From Gordionus sp. m RMFG-2023 (lineage: Eukaryota > Nematomorpha > Gordioida > Chordodea > Parachordodidae), in NCBI RefSeq assembly GCF_954871325.1, contig NC_088776.1:49370569-49434568 (forward strand): a stretch of 64,000 bases of DNA, read 5' to 3'. A program made the position numbers and the translations under genes. The notes below the pieces were generated by a model, which saw nothing but the letters and a program-made list of their open reading frames with translations, searched no databases and was not told the DNA's origin. The first letter of the stretch is position 1, and every line of letters begins with the position of its first letter. This document shows positions 13,701-28,700 of the stretch, one piece after another.

Positions 13701-16700
13701 ACGGAAATTTTATTTTTAATAATATAGTGAAAGTTAAATTTAATAAAAAAAATTTTTTTTTAAAATTTTCAGCAAAAATATGATTTGTTGTAACACATTT
13801 CCATAATGTGAAAAAACATTCTTAAATAGTCAAATAACTCCATAATTATTGTAAAAACTTGTTGAGATTTTTTAAAGAAAAAAATTAATATTTTTAAAAA
13901 CTTTCGGTAATTTAACTTAAATTAAAACTTTTGCGACAATTTTAATTTTAAACTTCTAATAAATTTTCATAAGTTATAATTTTTTTTCCGAAAAACTATA
14001 TTTCTATTTTTTTTAATTGTCAAATTTTACTATTGCTAGTATTTTGAATCTATCAGTTTCAGGTTTGTTAATATAATATTCGATTATTTACTAACTTTAT
14101 ATATATGATTTTAGATACACCTTATCTGAAATAGAGCAAGGATAATTAGTGAAAATTATCCAAATATCATATTTTTACCACCCCATTTCGCCAAAATTAA
14201 ATTTGATCGAAAATTTTTTCGGAATTATTAAAAATTAATACATATCAAATTCTCCTAAACCCATTAACCGAATAGAAGTTATTGCAATTGTTAAGAGTAT
14301 TTTAAGCAGTTATTTAACATACAATTTTTCGAATTTATATTCTCACACCACAAAGTTCAATGAAGATGGAATTCGATGCATTCAAATAAAAGATTGAATT
14401 TATAATTGATTTATGTGTAATATTTTATAATGTTTTTTTTTATTTTCGTGTCTCGAATTGATCATAAAAAAATCTAAACAAATAAGAATTATCTGAAAAC
14501 CCTAAATTCCAATTTTCACTCATGTTTATTAAAAAATTATTCAAATTTCTTATCCTGATTTCCATTCTTTAGATAACTAAATAAAAGTAAAATTAATATA
14601 TTGTAATAATATTTTAAATTTTAAAAAATTTATGTATTTTTAAAAATAAGTTATTGTAAAAATCTAAGAATTTTTTTTTAAAATTCTCATTTTCCCACTT
14701 AAACTTGTGTCCAAAACATAAAAAAACTATATTAGATTCATAACTTTGACGTTAGCCTTCATTAAAGTTTAAAAAATTTTATTATTAAAAAATATTTTTT
14801 AAAATTTATATCAAAAATATTTTTTAAAAAATTTATATCAAAAATATATTTTTTAAAATTTATATTAATAATATTTTTTTAAAAATTTATATCAAAAATA
14901 TTTTTTAAAAAATTTTATCAAAATGTTTTTTGCAATAATTATGGAAAGTTATTTAACTATATAAGAAAGTTTTTTTCACATTATGGGAAAAAGTATTACA
15001 ACAAATCATATTATTACTGATAAATATAACTAAAAAAATAATAAAAAATGCATGTTGATTGTTGAGGATTATTATGGCAAAAAGTAACATGCGTTTTTTT
15101 ATATTTTTAATGTTTATTAATTATTAATTTTTTAGTTATTTATATAGAAATTTTTTTTAAAATAACTATTTTTTCATTAAATTTAACTTTCACAATATTA
15201 TTAAAAATAAAATTTCCATTTTTTTTTATATTTTTGAAGTTAAGTTTATTATTTTTCAGTGTTGTGAATGTGATGATTTAAATCATGTTGACAATTAAAT
15301 TAAAAATAAAACGACAAAAATAATTAAAATAAATATTTAATTTTAAAAACTTGAAAGAAAATGTTGAGAAAAACATTATTTTTTACAAAATTTATTTTAA
15401 TTTTAAACTACTTCGAATCAAATATAATTTTAGCCAAAAAAAGGGCTAGGCCAAGTGTTTTAGCCTAAAACTATCACTCTGGATTTTGGAGTTATTCTTC
15501 AAAAGATAGTGGCTCAAATTTGGAAGAATTTAATATAAATTAAAACGCCTCAATATTAAGGGATTTTCTTTGGCAAGCGCCTGAAGATTGAGCCAAGTTA
15601 GCTTGTATTTAGTCATTAGCCAAAATTTATAAAAAGTGTATATTGAAGATTTTATATATTTTGACTTCAGGCAGGACAAAAATATGCTGGTTTGTAACCC
15701 CCTAAATAAAAACGATCCAAAAGTATTCTAAATATCCCATTCAAACTCAATCTTTCCGAATTTAGGAACTAATGTTATCAAATGTACTTATCTAAGATAC
15801 ATTTCTAAAATTAGAAAAAAAAATCAATATGTGTTTAAAAAATAACAATGAAATTAAACAAATCCGACCAGAGAAGTTCAAATCTAAAACCAACATAATA
15901 ACTCATATTAATCCTATTTTTTTAATCTCTAAGCCCTAGGTGGTTCCGATTGAAAATTTTTTAACCCTAAGCTGAGTTGCTTGCAAGGGCTTTATTATCT
16001 AACCTCAGAAAACCCCATTGTTTGCTATTTCTATATTTTTTATTTGAACTATTTGGAATAACATTATTGATCTGAACCCCGGGTTCGTGCTCAGAGCAGG
16101 CCTGAGCACAAAATTGGGTTGTTTATTTTACGACCAAGTAAATTAATAACACTAATTAAACTCTATAAAAATAGAATATATGAGGAAAAACCTATTGCAT
16201 TTTTTGTCTTGATTTTGTGAACATTCCCATAATTCTTCTATTTTTTCGTCGTCACGTTGAGTATAATCGCTAAGTTGGAAAGGTGTTTTTCTGTATTTCG
16301 AACATCGAACTTTTTTTTCAGTTAATTAAGCGAATTATTAATTGTTTTTCTTTAGGAAAGTAAAAAATTTCACGAATTTGTCATACTGCAGATAAAACGT
16401 TGTGAGGGTGCATGAGTAAAAGTCATTGAATAAAATATTTTCAATTAATCTATTAAAAGTTTTCCTGAATATGCCTTAGTAAAAAAAGAAGAGACTTTCC
16501 AGAACCCATAAATGAAAAGAACTAAGAAGTCACTAAATATCGCGTTCAGGAATCGTGCATTCCTAATAACATATAGGAATAACCATAACCTGCAAAATTC
16601 ATCGTCTAACTTGTAAAAAAGAAACTAAGATTTAATCAAAAATACCTCAAAACTCTGTAGAGAACAACATGAAAAATGACACTATCTGTCTTTTAAAAAA

Positions 16701-19700
16701 GAATTTAAGACTTAATCAAAGATAGTCCCAAAGCCCTTTGCATAAAAATAAAATTAATATTTAAGAAGTAATAAAACTAAAATAGTGTATATAAAAATGT
16801 ACCTATATTAACCTCTAACTTTATTTTTCGATTCTATTTCGTTCCTAAAAATCTAGTATGAATAATTTTATAAATTTTTTACTCTTCAAAAAAACTAATC
16901 CAGAGATATCTATATTTTGAATTTTTCCCTCTTATTTATTTATTTACCACATTGTTTGTATTTCGGAATAACCATAGCCCTTCTCGTCAAGTACAATGTT
17001 TCATTTGAAGGTTTACTTTCCTCTGCTTCATAACCATAATACTTCCTTAATGGATTTAAAAAAATATATTTATACCTCTTGTTATTTTTGTATTCAGAGT
17101 TAAAAATGTTCCGACTTTCCCCAAACATTTCAGATTAAAATGTATATAAAGATAATATTTTAAGCAAGGAAATGCTATATTTGAACTAATATACTGTATA
17201 ATATCTATTTACAGTTAATTCTATAAAAATGTTAAATATATTTTAAGAAAGCCTGCCTTCAGGACCTCCCCAACAGACTGAAGGTAAGATTTATTAAAAT
17301 ATATCTAATATAATCAAGAGTTAAAAGACATATTTGGTTAATATAATATATAATATTGTTGTTACCAAAATTCTTTCCAATTTTTGAATTCCGTATCTAT
17401 TTTTTAATTTTGAAATATTAAAAAAATATATAATAAACAATTTAAAAGTAAAATTGTTCACAACAAAATTCAAAGATTTAATGAAGGGAATAATCTTTTG
17501 TATAAAATATACTTGGTACTGCATAATATTAATCTTAGGGTAAGAAATCTTATAATTCAACATTTTAGGCCTTATTGCAACTTGTATATACTATGCAACA
17601 AAAATATTAGTATAATCAAATGTCAATTGAAATCTATTATTGTCGCGATATTTCTATTTATATCATACTATCATTTGTCTTTATGTAGCCAACTCATTTG
17701 CATAAATTGACTTATTCAAAAAACAATAACTCATCATTAATAATTCGAATACAATTGATTTTATCAAAATATTGTTATAAAACTATTTTTTTTTAGCTAA
17801 TTATAAATTATAGTGTATGGCATCATCTTATATTTTACATGGGAGATTTGAGATAAAAGCCCGTAAAAACTTAGAAGTCTGACAAACGAGAAAAAAATTC
17901 TGGCGTTTACATAGTTATAAAAATTAAGTAAAATTAACGATAAATTATTCAAATTGCGTGCAGTAAAAGGTGAGATTTATCACGGATATTTCCTTTTATT
18001 TTTCGTACTTTCTGCCTTTTCTTTCTTTATTTATTCGTTCCCTTTTCTTCCTCTTTAGAGAACATAAAAATTTGCGGTAATAAAAAGCATGCCAAAAAAT
18101 ATAACTTTTATCCAAAACATCAAAAACGTAATCATTGTAATGGCTGTTGATGACGGTTTTAAGAAATTTCCATTCCTTTTCATCGGCGAAATCTTGTTTG
18201 TTGTGGGTTGGTTCCAGTATTTCGTAAGGGATATCTATCAGGCAAACTACGCCATTGTTTTTGACTAAATATTTTTTAAAAGTGCTTTCTAAATATTATA
18301 TTTACATTAAATCTATTAGCTGAAACAGAAAAAAATTGGATTCACGATAGAAGGGAGGAACTTATAGTTATACATTTAAATGAATAAGATTCTATTAGAA
18401 GGTCTAGTTCAAAGGATATATTATATTTAAGCAGGCCAAAAATTGTCGCAAGTATCTAGAGTCAATTATCCCGAACTATTATAAGACTTAAGAATATACA
18501 AATATTTCATGAAACCTAGTCGCGATGACATAGCCATCAAATTAAAATGAAAGTTTTCGTTCTGTTACTTGGATATTTTTTTGTCATACCTTTCAAACAA
18601 GTCCATATAGAAACACATTATAAGCAGGAAAGAAATTTTAAAAGGCGCTTACTAATTTTATTTTTAAAGAAAGAACAAATTAAAGTGATAGCAGAGTCCG
18701 GAAGGCGTATACTCGAAATTCCTGCACAAACCTGTTCGAATCGGATAATTAAATCAAAGTTGATCAGACGTCGATAAAATTTAACTACCGGACTTTAGGA
18801 GCAGGGCTTATACCTTTAAAGAATCGCAAAAGATCTGATTGCAGGCCTCTAATATCATTAAATAATAGGGAAATTGTTATATCTGTTGATTTGACATATA
18901 TAGACGTTTTTAAAATTATTTCGAATAAGAGTTAGATAACAATTATTATTCATTGTTATTGATCTATGATTCTTTTTATATTGATTTTGGAAATAAAGGA
19001 ATTTGGGAAATTATCATTATATTTAGAAAAGTATTAGCAATATATAATCATATATTTATTTTAGATTTTATGATGCTTATTTAATTTAATGTTGCGATTA
19101 TACATATTTATAATTATGGTGCCTGTGTTTTTTAAGATAAGATACCCGGGATGTATAACAACACATTGGAAAACCACTATACGTAGCCACAATAATGAAG
19201 TAAAAATTTTATTTTTATGAAAAGTATAAAATTAAAAATAAGATAGAGAAAAATTGGAATAGATGAAAGGGAAAAAGAGAAGAGAGGAAAAAAGAGAAAT
19301 TTAAATGTAATATGTTTTAAAAAGAATTTGGATATAAATAATTTATTTTAATTTAAATAAAAAATATCAATAGAATTAAATTATATGAAATAAAAATTAG
19401 ATATTTAGTAATCAGAGTTGGGCAGTACCGCGAATACTTGTATCTAAGATACAAGATCCTTTTGTATCTTGTAATCAGTATCTTATTGACATTTTAATAA
19501 GATACTAGTATCTGTATCTAAGATACTTTATTTTGAAAAGAATCTTGTATCTTTTTCATTTTCTTTAAAAAGATACAGATACAGATTCTTTTTAATATTC
19601 ATATTAAAAACATTTACATATCATATCACTCAATCTAACTTTATTTTCTTCGTGAAATCTTGTATTATTTTCTTTATTTTTTCCTGCTATATTTTAAATA

Positions 19701-22700
19701 TATTAATAACCAAAATTAGTTGGAAATTTTAAAGATCACAAAGATAGATAGATTAAAAATAACAACACCAAAACTAAATAAGTAAAGGTTATATTTTATA
19801 TGTAATATTTTTTAATTTGTAGAATGTTTAACATTTATAGTAGTGAAGATGAAATTATGGAGATAGGTTCTCCTGAATCAAATCCGAATCTTAAAATTCT
19901 AGATGGAAAATTTTATAAAGTAATTCATGCGAAAAAGGACAAGGTACAAGCCGAATGTCAAAATTGCACAAGTAAAAAAGTTATTAAAGGTTGAACAAAC
20001 TCCTCTACAAACTTTGTTAAACATATTAAAGTATATTATAAATTTTTATTATTATAATTATTAACATAATAATACCTATACTTAAGTCCCTCTTAGATAA
20101 TTGTTATTAAAATTTTTTATAGAAGATGGTTGATTAATTAAAATCATTTTGGATATATAATTTTTAGAGGTGTCCCGATACCACTTTTTGGAGGTCGATC
20201 CGATCCGATATTCAATTGATATCGGCCGTACCGATCCGATAATTCTGTAAAGATACCAATGGTTTTAATTTTTAATATACTTTTTATTAGTATAACATCT
20301 ATAATTTAACTATACCATACTTATGTCATTTAAATATATTATAATGATCAGTTATAGTTTATATTCAATTCAATTGCAATTCTAAAAGTATATAAAATAT
20401 TTTTATTGTTAAATCACTTTTATATAGCAAGTAATAACATTAATCTATATACATATTAATTAATGAATAATTATATTATGAAATTTGAAATAAATATTTA
20501 AAATAATATTTAACATTAATATAGCGAAGATTTCTTTTTAGAAATACCAATATTTCCGATTTATCAGAGGTCAGCTTGCGGCGATAGTAACTGTCAATAT
20601 CACCAGCTTCACTAAAAACAGATTCTGAAGATATTATCGAACACTTTTATAAATAGAATGCGCAAAAAAATAACAATAAGGTAGAATGTTTATTAAATAT
20701 TATTTATAACATTTTATTTTTGTTAAAGAAGCCATTTTTATATCGGATCAAATTTAATAATATTGACCGATAATTGATATTTTAAAATGGGTGAAATATC
20801 GGTTCGATAAAAAATATCGGCACATCCCTAATATATTTTATATTTAATTATTTTAGCAAGTTCTTATTAGAGGAAAGATTTAAGCTACAATTGATATATA
20901 ATATTAGATAATTTTAAAAGGCTCAATAAAATAATTATAATAAGGTAGAATTTAACTTTATTAGTTACTTTTATTTATTTATGATATTAGTAAAATTATA
21001 TTACAGTATTTATCTACAAAATTTAATCAATTTAAAATGCATTAAAGAAAATTGTTATATATTTAATAATTAAATAATATAATGTTGTACATTATTTTCA
21101 TATTTTTTATATATAATTAATGATTTTGCAAGAAATATATTAAAATTTGAAAAGAGATTTAAATGATATTTATATATATATGATATCACAAATGCAAGAA
21201 TTAATAAGTCATACTAGAAAATAAAACTAATTTAAAAAATACATAAATATCACAAACTAGTAATGATAAATACTTATTAAAGATAATGAATAAAATAAAA
21301 ATTATTATTTTTTTTAGAGATGCCATTTAGCCATAAACTCCGAATATAAGCTATATTTAAAACAACACAAAAAATAACCTGCAAATTCTAATAAATCATT
21401 TGATTTAATTTTTTTTTCTTATTTGCACATTTTCAACTCCCATTAAATATACTACTCTCCCTTCCCTGTTTAAGCTATTAATGGACAAAAATTAATATTA
21501 AAATCCCTGGTATAATAATTAATTCATCAATAAATATTTTATTAATTATTGCAAATATGCATTATTATATGTGTAATACTATGTTCTTCACAAATAAATA
21601 ATAAAAATTGTATTTTATAAACTATTCTGATTTAATTGGTAATGATAATTTAAAAGTATCTTGTATTTAAGATACTCTAATTTAGTAAAAGATACAAGTA
21701 TCTTTTATCTTTTTGATATTTTGAACAAGATACTAGTATATAAAGAATCTATATCTGTATCTAGATTCTATTTCCGGAGGACCTGCCCAACTCTGAGTAA
21801 TTGATATGGTATATATATGTATGTGTATTTTGGAATAATTCTTGTACCATTGGATATGGTAAGAGTAAATAATTTTTGTTTTATATATTTTGATTTTAGT
21901 TTTTTTAAGCCTAATGTTTTGATAATAAGTCTTATTTGACATTATTTGGTAAACCTGATTCATTGAATGGTGTTATAGGTATTCCGATATAGGAAATTAA
22001 GACCTCACGATATGCAGGACATAAAAAATTGCTAAATATTTAAATTTTGGGATTACATTTAAGCATGAATAAATTTTTAATGAAATATAATGTGAAGAAA
22101 AAAAGGATTGTGTTAATATGGATATTTTTTTTAAAAAAAATGAAAAGAAAATTATGGATATGAAATGTTTGAGTAATGTTGTATATAAAAAAAGAATAAT
22201 AAATTAAATAGAAGCAAAAATATGCAAATTTCAGATATAAAAGTTTTATATTAAACATGTGTTAAAGATGAATTGATAATCAAGAATGGGTCATAAATAG
22301 TTCATTATTTTAAGTTGAAAAATAATGTGTAAAAGTATACTGATAAAAATATTTTTGATTTTATATGTATAAATGTGGATTTATATATATATAAAGCAAA
22401 GACCTGCAGAGGTACCATTTGTACAGCCCAGCCCGGATTTATAAAAAAAAAAATTTTACGGATTGGCCCGGATTTTTTTAAAATATATTTTATTTATTTT
22501 TGATTTTTATAGCTAATAATGGTTATTTCAAATATTTGGTTTTAAAATATACGGCCCGGCATAGCCCCGATATATTTTTAAAAAAATTTCAGGCCCAGCC
22601 CACGGGTTAAAAAAATTAAAATAGGGCCAGGCCTCTGATGTAAAGGATAATAATGGAGGGAGCCATTAAATAATATTAGAACATTTTTATGTGTAAAATT

Positions 22701-25700
22701 TTGAAAGTTATATAAAATAAGGAAAATTGGCTATTTGATATTTTAGATCCAAGGAAAGGAGGAAAGTAGTGTAGTTCATCATATAATAAAATTTTGTTAA
22801 TTGGGATCACAAATTTTGTGTTTAATATTTTAATTTAGGATTATGATTGATAAGGAAGAAGTGTATATGAATAATGTGTAAAGAAAAACATTAAAGATTT
22901 AATGATAATCAACAGCGCAATGATAACTATTACATATGGTCAAGAAAAAATGGGTAGCAACAGCTTAATGAAAATTATGTATGGTCAAGAAAATATATGC
23001 AACTTCCTGAAACAAAGAAGAAAATTTAATGAAAGTAAATAATAATAAATTATATATTTTTTTTGATCATTTACTAGAATTTATGTAGACATTTACTTTG
23101 ATTATATGTATATGCGTAAATTTTTTTTTTTACCTCAGTTTGATTTCTAAAGAAAGGGAGGCGTGTTATATTTATTGATATGTAATTGACATATATAGAC
23201 GTTTTTAAAATGATTTCGAATAAGAGATCGATAACAATTATTATTCTATGTTATTGATCATATGATTTTTTTTATATTTTATTTTAAAAATAAAGGAATT
23301 TGGGAAATTATCATTATATTTAGAAAAGTATTAGCAATATAGAATCATATATTTATTTTTAGGTTTATGATGCTTATTTAATTAATGTTGCGATTATACA
23401 CTTTTATAGTAGAATTAGATTTTTTGTTAGTTAGTAGTGTTTGGGTTAGCCGTTTTTGAAAAATCGAGCCGTTTAACAACACTAGTTATCAGCAGTATGG
23501 AAAGAAGAAAGGCTACTTCCTTTTTTTCTTTTAATTTTATATATCATGATTTATTTATAGCAAATTTTAAAAAATAACTAGATGAAACGGAGTTATTGTT
23601 GAACGGTTGGTACATTTTGATGAGCCGACTTTGGTTGTAAACAAAGGCACCTGTCTGTGTTCGATCTTCCAGATTTATTCCGAATATCAGATCTATGGAT
23701 TTAGGATCTTTCATGGTTCTTTTTTTTTAAAAAAGGTATATATATTTTAAAATCATGAAATCACTAGTATTAGACCAAAAAAATCATTATTCATAAAAAA
23801 ATATTTTTAAAACTTCATTTTTTTCTCTGAGTTCTGTTTCAAAAGGTTGGCCTTTTGTCTCAGGGAATGAGCTTGTTCGTGACACTTCCTAATTTCCATC
23901 TGTAATTATATTAATATGATAACTAATTTATTAGCGAAGTAATAATTATAATGCTAAGGTTTTTAAGCAATAAAAAATGCTTATAAAGAGGAATTCGATT
24001 TTTATTTTTTTTAGTTAAGCAAATTTTATAATTTTTGTCAATAAAATCCTAAAAATTAAATGTAAAGGGGTAATAACTTAGCAAAAACATTTAAAACAGC
24101 GTTCTAAAATTAAAGCCTAAAGTATAAATAAGATCATAATTATATAGCAGTTTGGGAACATAAGGATATGCTTTATTTGTTTAAAGGAAACTTATGAAAA
24201 TTTGGTTTGGGCCTTGCTGAGTCTGCCTGTCTTAGAAAACAGCTAAAAATATGTGTTTAAAGTTGCTCGAAATTTATATATTATTATATATGGTAAATGA
24301 CAAATCAACATATTCAACCTGACCCTTTCATATTTTTCTAAAATTTTTACGAGAGTTTGCAGAAATTATAATTAAGGAAAAAAAAATTACCCTCCAACTC
24401 CTAACAGATTCTGAGATATGAGCCTCTAAAGGTCAAAAAAATAGAGAATTTTGGGCAAAATGTTCTCCTTTAATTATAAATATCTTTAGATATAATTGAG
24501 GTAGTAGAGTCATTTAAATTTATTCATATATCTTAATGGTAGATCTTTAAAATAAAATGTTAAATATTGTTTAAAAAATTTTAATGTCAAAAACCGGAAA
24601 TGGTCTCAAATAAGTTTTTTTCCACTTAAATTTTTTTATATATAGATAGATGATTAATGAATAAATATGCAAATTTTTAAGTTGGGCCGAGTTTAGGTTT
24701 AGGATATATGGCATTTTAATTATTAGTCAATTGTAAAAATTTGTATTAAATATTTGACAAGTGATATATTTAAGCTAAATTTTTTACATATTTCATGTAT
24801 TTAAATGAGAGACCTGCAGAGGTACCATTTGCAGTCCGGCCTCGATTTTTTAATATACAAAATATTTATTTCTAATTTTTTAGATAATAATAACGATTTA
24901 AAATATTCGGCCTGGTACGGGTATTTCTAAAAAAAATTTAAAGGCCTGGCCCGACCTGGGTTAAAAATATTTTTACTCCTGGCCTGGGTTTATTTAAAAA
25001 AAATTAAAGTCCGGCACGGTTAACAAGCTTAGGGCCGGGTCTGCAGGTCTGATTAAAATAAAAGATTTTAAAGGTGGCGGGGGGGGCTATTGTATTTTTA
25101 TGTACCTCTTTTATAAAATTCGCACAATTTGGCCTAAGAAATGTACTTCCTTGGATGAACTAGAGTAAATCATTAACGATAACATTTGCATTATCTGACA
25201 CAAATTAAGAAATATGTTTTGAAAATTTTTTCAGAAAATAATTTTAATATTAACGATGAATGTGAAATAATTTTACAATTGAGAAATAAATTTGAAACAA
25301 CCAAGAAGAATTTTCTACAACTTATCATGACAAGGATAGCAAAAAAATTGATCAAGGGAAAGGGAGTTTTATCCAATACAAATATTATAATGGCTGGAAG
25401 TGTTTTTCCACTATATAATTATTATTTGAAAAATTTCATATTTCCGATTAAAAGAGTAGTATGATTCCTTTTAATAACCATTTTATATCAATAAAGGTTA
25501 TAAGGAGAACCAATTGAAGAATAAACCAATTTTATGTTATCATAAGAAATTATATTCTAATTTTAAATAAACTTATATTTAAAAATAAAAGTGAGTTAAA
25601 TAAATTTGCAGATTTAAGACCAATTCTTTTTTTTTCTAGACTAGAATAATTGGTTTTTTAAAATCAAAATTTATCAAAAAATGTTATTTTTCTGATGAAT

Positions 25701-28700
25701 TCATAATCTAATCCACCTTGAACTTGAATTTGGAATCAAAGCAGAATGAAATTTTTCATAATAGCCCATGGTAAACATTAACAAAAGGTAAGCAGAAAGA
25801 GCTACAAGCGTACGGTAAGCGGAAAATAATTCCCCGGAAAAAAAATCCCCGGAAATTAATTCCCTGGAAAAAAAATCCCCGGAAATTAATTCCCCGGAAA
25901 AAAATACCCGGAAAATAATTCCCCGGAAAAAAATTCCCAGAAAATAATTCCCAGGTAAATAATTTTCCGGAAAAAAAATCCCCGGAATAAAATTCCCCTG
26001 GAAAATAATTCCCCGGAAAAAATTTCCCCACTATACATTGAATTGCTAAACTGCATTGCTAAAAGGCAATCAATCATTATCAATTATAAATCAATCAAAA
26101 ATTTATTACGTATATTTTTTTAATGATAATTTTTTAAACTTTTTTTAAAATATATTTAAATCATTTTTTTATTATAAATGAAGAATACTGATTAAATGAT
26201 ATAGTATATAATTTTATTTTTATTTAATATTATTAATAAGAAATTTATTTTTCTAGCTTATTAAAACAAATATACATTTTATTTAATTTTAAAAATTAAC
26301 AAATATATATCCGTAAGAGGGCGTTATATGTTTGAATATGTATCATTTTAGGAAACCGGAATGATGATTGGATAGCACTTTTTTTATATTTGGGTATATA
26401 TATATACATATGAAAAACCTAAAAATTAAAAATTTTTTTTAGGTTTCTTTGATGTTTAATGAGTAGGTTTAGAATAGTAAAACAATGGAAATTTTTTAAA
26501 GTAAATATTGCTGGCGTTATTTATCATAATCTCTTCATTTTTGTTTTATACGTGTATATTTACGTGCTAAGCATTATTCTAAAAAATATTTTGAAAATAA
26601 TTTGATTTGACCGATTGCCGAGTTCAAAACCGACCACTTATTAAATATTTGATTGATCAAATTTGCTATTAAGATAAATTGAAAAATGTTGATTTTTGTT
26701 TTATGTATCTATAAATACGTATAAAACATAATTCCAAAAAATATTTTAAAAATATCGTGATTTGACCCGAAAACCGACCGAATGACCAAATACTGCATTG
26801 CTGGCGTTATCCATGGAAAAATCTTCATTTTTGTATTATACGCGTATATATATACGTGCTAAGCATTATCCTAAAAAATATTTTGAAAATAATTTGATTT
26901 GACTGATTGCCGAGCTCAAAACCCCACTTACTAAATATTCGATTGATAAAATTTACTAGTAATATGATTCGAAAAATGTTCATTTTTTGTTTTATATATC
27001 TATAATTACGAGTAAAACATATACGAGTCGGTTATCCGCCAAACCACGATATTTTTAAAATATTTTTTGGGATTATGTTTTATATGTATTTATAGATATA
27101 TAAAACAAAAATGAACAATTTTCAAATTATATTACTAGTAAATTTGAATCTAGGAAAATAATTCCCCGGAAAAAAAATCCCGTGACCCGGATCTGCTCTG
27201 CAGTATTTAATTAAATAGAAATGTTTTTTAAAGTCAAATTTCTTCGAGGATTTGAGATTTTAAATAATAAAACGAAAGTTAAATAAATCTAGTTCACCTT
27301 TACACACTTTCATCAACTTTTAGGTATTTATTGAAAAATTATTTTTACACAAATTTTAATCATTTTTTTAGAAATATGATAAAAGGCTTTTCACAGTTTA
27401 CTGACTCTTAAATAGCGTCCCTTTTTGTTTTTACAAGGATAAGCTATTAAATAATATAATTTTATAAATTTTGTGGCTAAATAGGAAATTAGCAATTCAA
27501 TCTGATACCCTCTATTTGATAAATATTATTTTACTGAAGTATTTACCTACTTTAAGAATTTAACTGACTGAATACAAAATCACTATAAAACTTGCAAAAT
27601 TATATTTTTTACTGCCCAATTTTAATTAAATACTGCCAAAAGTAATGAAAAATGCTGACCACTTTAATCAAAATACATCCAGAGGTGATTATCAGCAGTG
27701 AGTATTATATTTTTCTAATCTAACAATTATTATTTTGCTTATGAATTTTTTTCAAAAGTTACAGAAAAGAAATAATTATAATTTTATTAAATGATATATA
27801 GAATAATAAATTATATTATTCAAAAGAAACAATTCTAGAACGTATATGTTCTCCAATTGAAGAGAGAAAATTGGGCAAGTCCCTTCTCTCTTCTAAATAA
27901 TCAATGCATAAATTTTTTAAAATAGTTTGTTTCGTTGCATAAATACGATTTTTTTTGGGAGTGTATGTCCCAATATTCTATTGGCCGATTTTTCCCATAT
28001 CAACCGCTATTTCCATCCTTATTTTTTCGAGTAGTTCCCATATCTTCGGTTTTTTGTTGCCTACAATATGCTTAAATCGGTTATTCCATCCTTCACATAC
28101 ATTGTTTGTTCGATTTTTCCCAGCAATCGTAACATTGAACACATTCCATGTTTCTGGTGGGAACAATGGCTCTACTTGCCTTTGAGAGTTTTTCCCATGT
28201 CTCAATTCTCCATTCACATAATTTTTATCAAAATAAAACAATAATTCTTTGTTTTCATCCGATACAATGGTTTTTAAATACTCCATACCTCGTTTGACAT
28301 CGTGTATAGGTAAGAATGCTAATCCATCGATCATAGCTGCAAATAAGCATAACATTGGATCATTCCGATATGATGATTCTAACCCCAATTCCTGAATCTT
28401 TCTATGAGTTGATTGAGTTAGATGATAAAAACATCCTTGGATGTTGATATCTCTACCTAAAAGTTGAAAAAATATAGATTAAAATTATTGTATAGGTTTT
28501 ATTTAATATTTATGTCTTTATCAATTTTTATTAATTGTACTGTGTGGCAAGAAAAATGGGAGAAAAAATAAATAAAAACAAGTTTTGGTGCAGAATTTGA
28601 CATTGAGTTCGAATTCGTTTTCTAAGTTTTCCCTTCACGTCAAGTTTTAAAAATATTATCGTATAAAGGCAACTTTTCGAAATCTCAAAAATGGTAATAC

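Larger units (their letters stand above)
18875..23400. mobile_element. Fossil LTR retrotransposon (family unassigned)
   Basis: Two direct repeats, 18875-19104 and 23164-23400, both start TGTTATAT and end GATTATACA (TG...CA). A purine-rich tract, AAAGAAAGGGAGGCG, lies immediately before the 3' copy. No capsid or polymerase domain is recognisable inside. The interior is mostly occupied by nested hAT elements and one miniature element. The repeats differ visibly from each other, so the insertion is old and the element is broken. No target duplication seen. Confidence 0.55.

Noticed and set aside
16387-16474. A possible MORC2 exon reading [20 protein letters not shown]
   Set aside because: It is in phase with its neighbours, but it would interrupt the CW zinc finger. 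Using the acceptor at 16310 instead joins KQC directly to VRCSKYRK and restores the C-x-x-C pair.
18547-18777. 76-codon open frame on the plus strand
   Set aside because: No family match, no splice context and repeat-like flanks. Probably chance or transposon debris.
25756-26083. Open frames rich in Gly/Phe/Pro/Asn over the MULE tips (also 30076-30417)
   Set aside because: They are translations of a tandem 16-bp unit, occur on both strands at both ends, and have no other coding signal.
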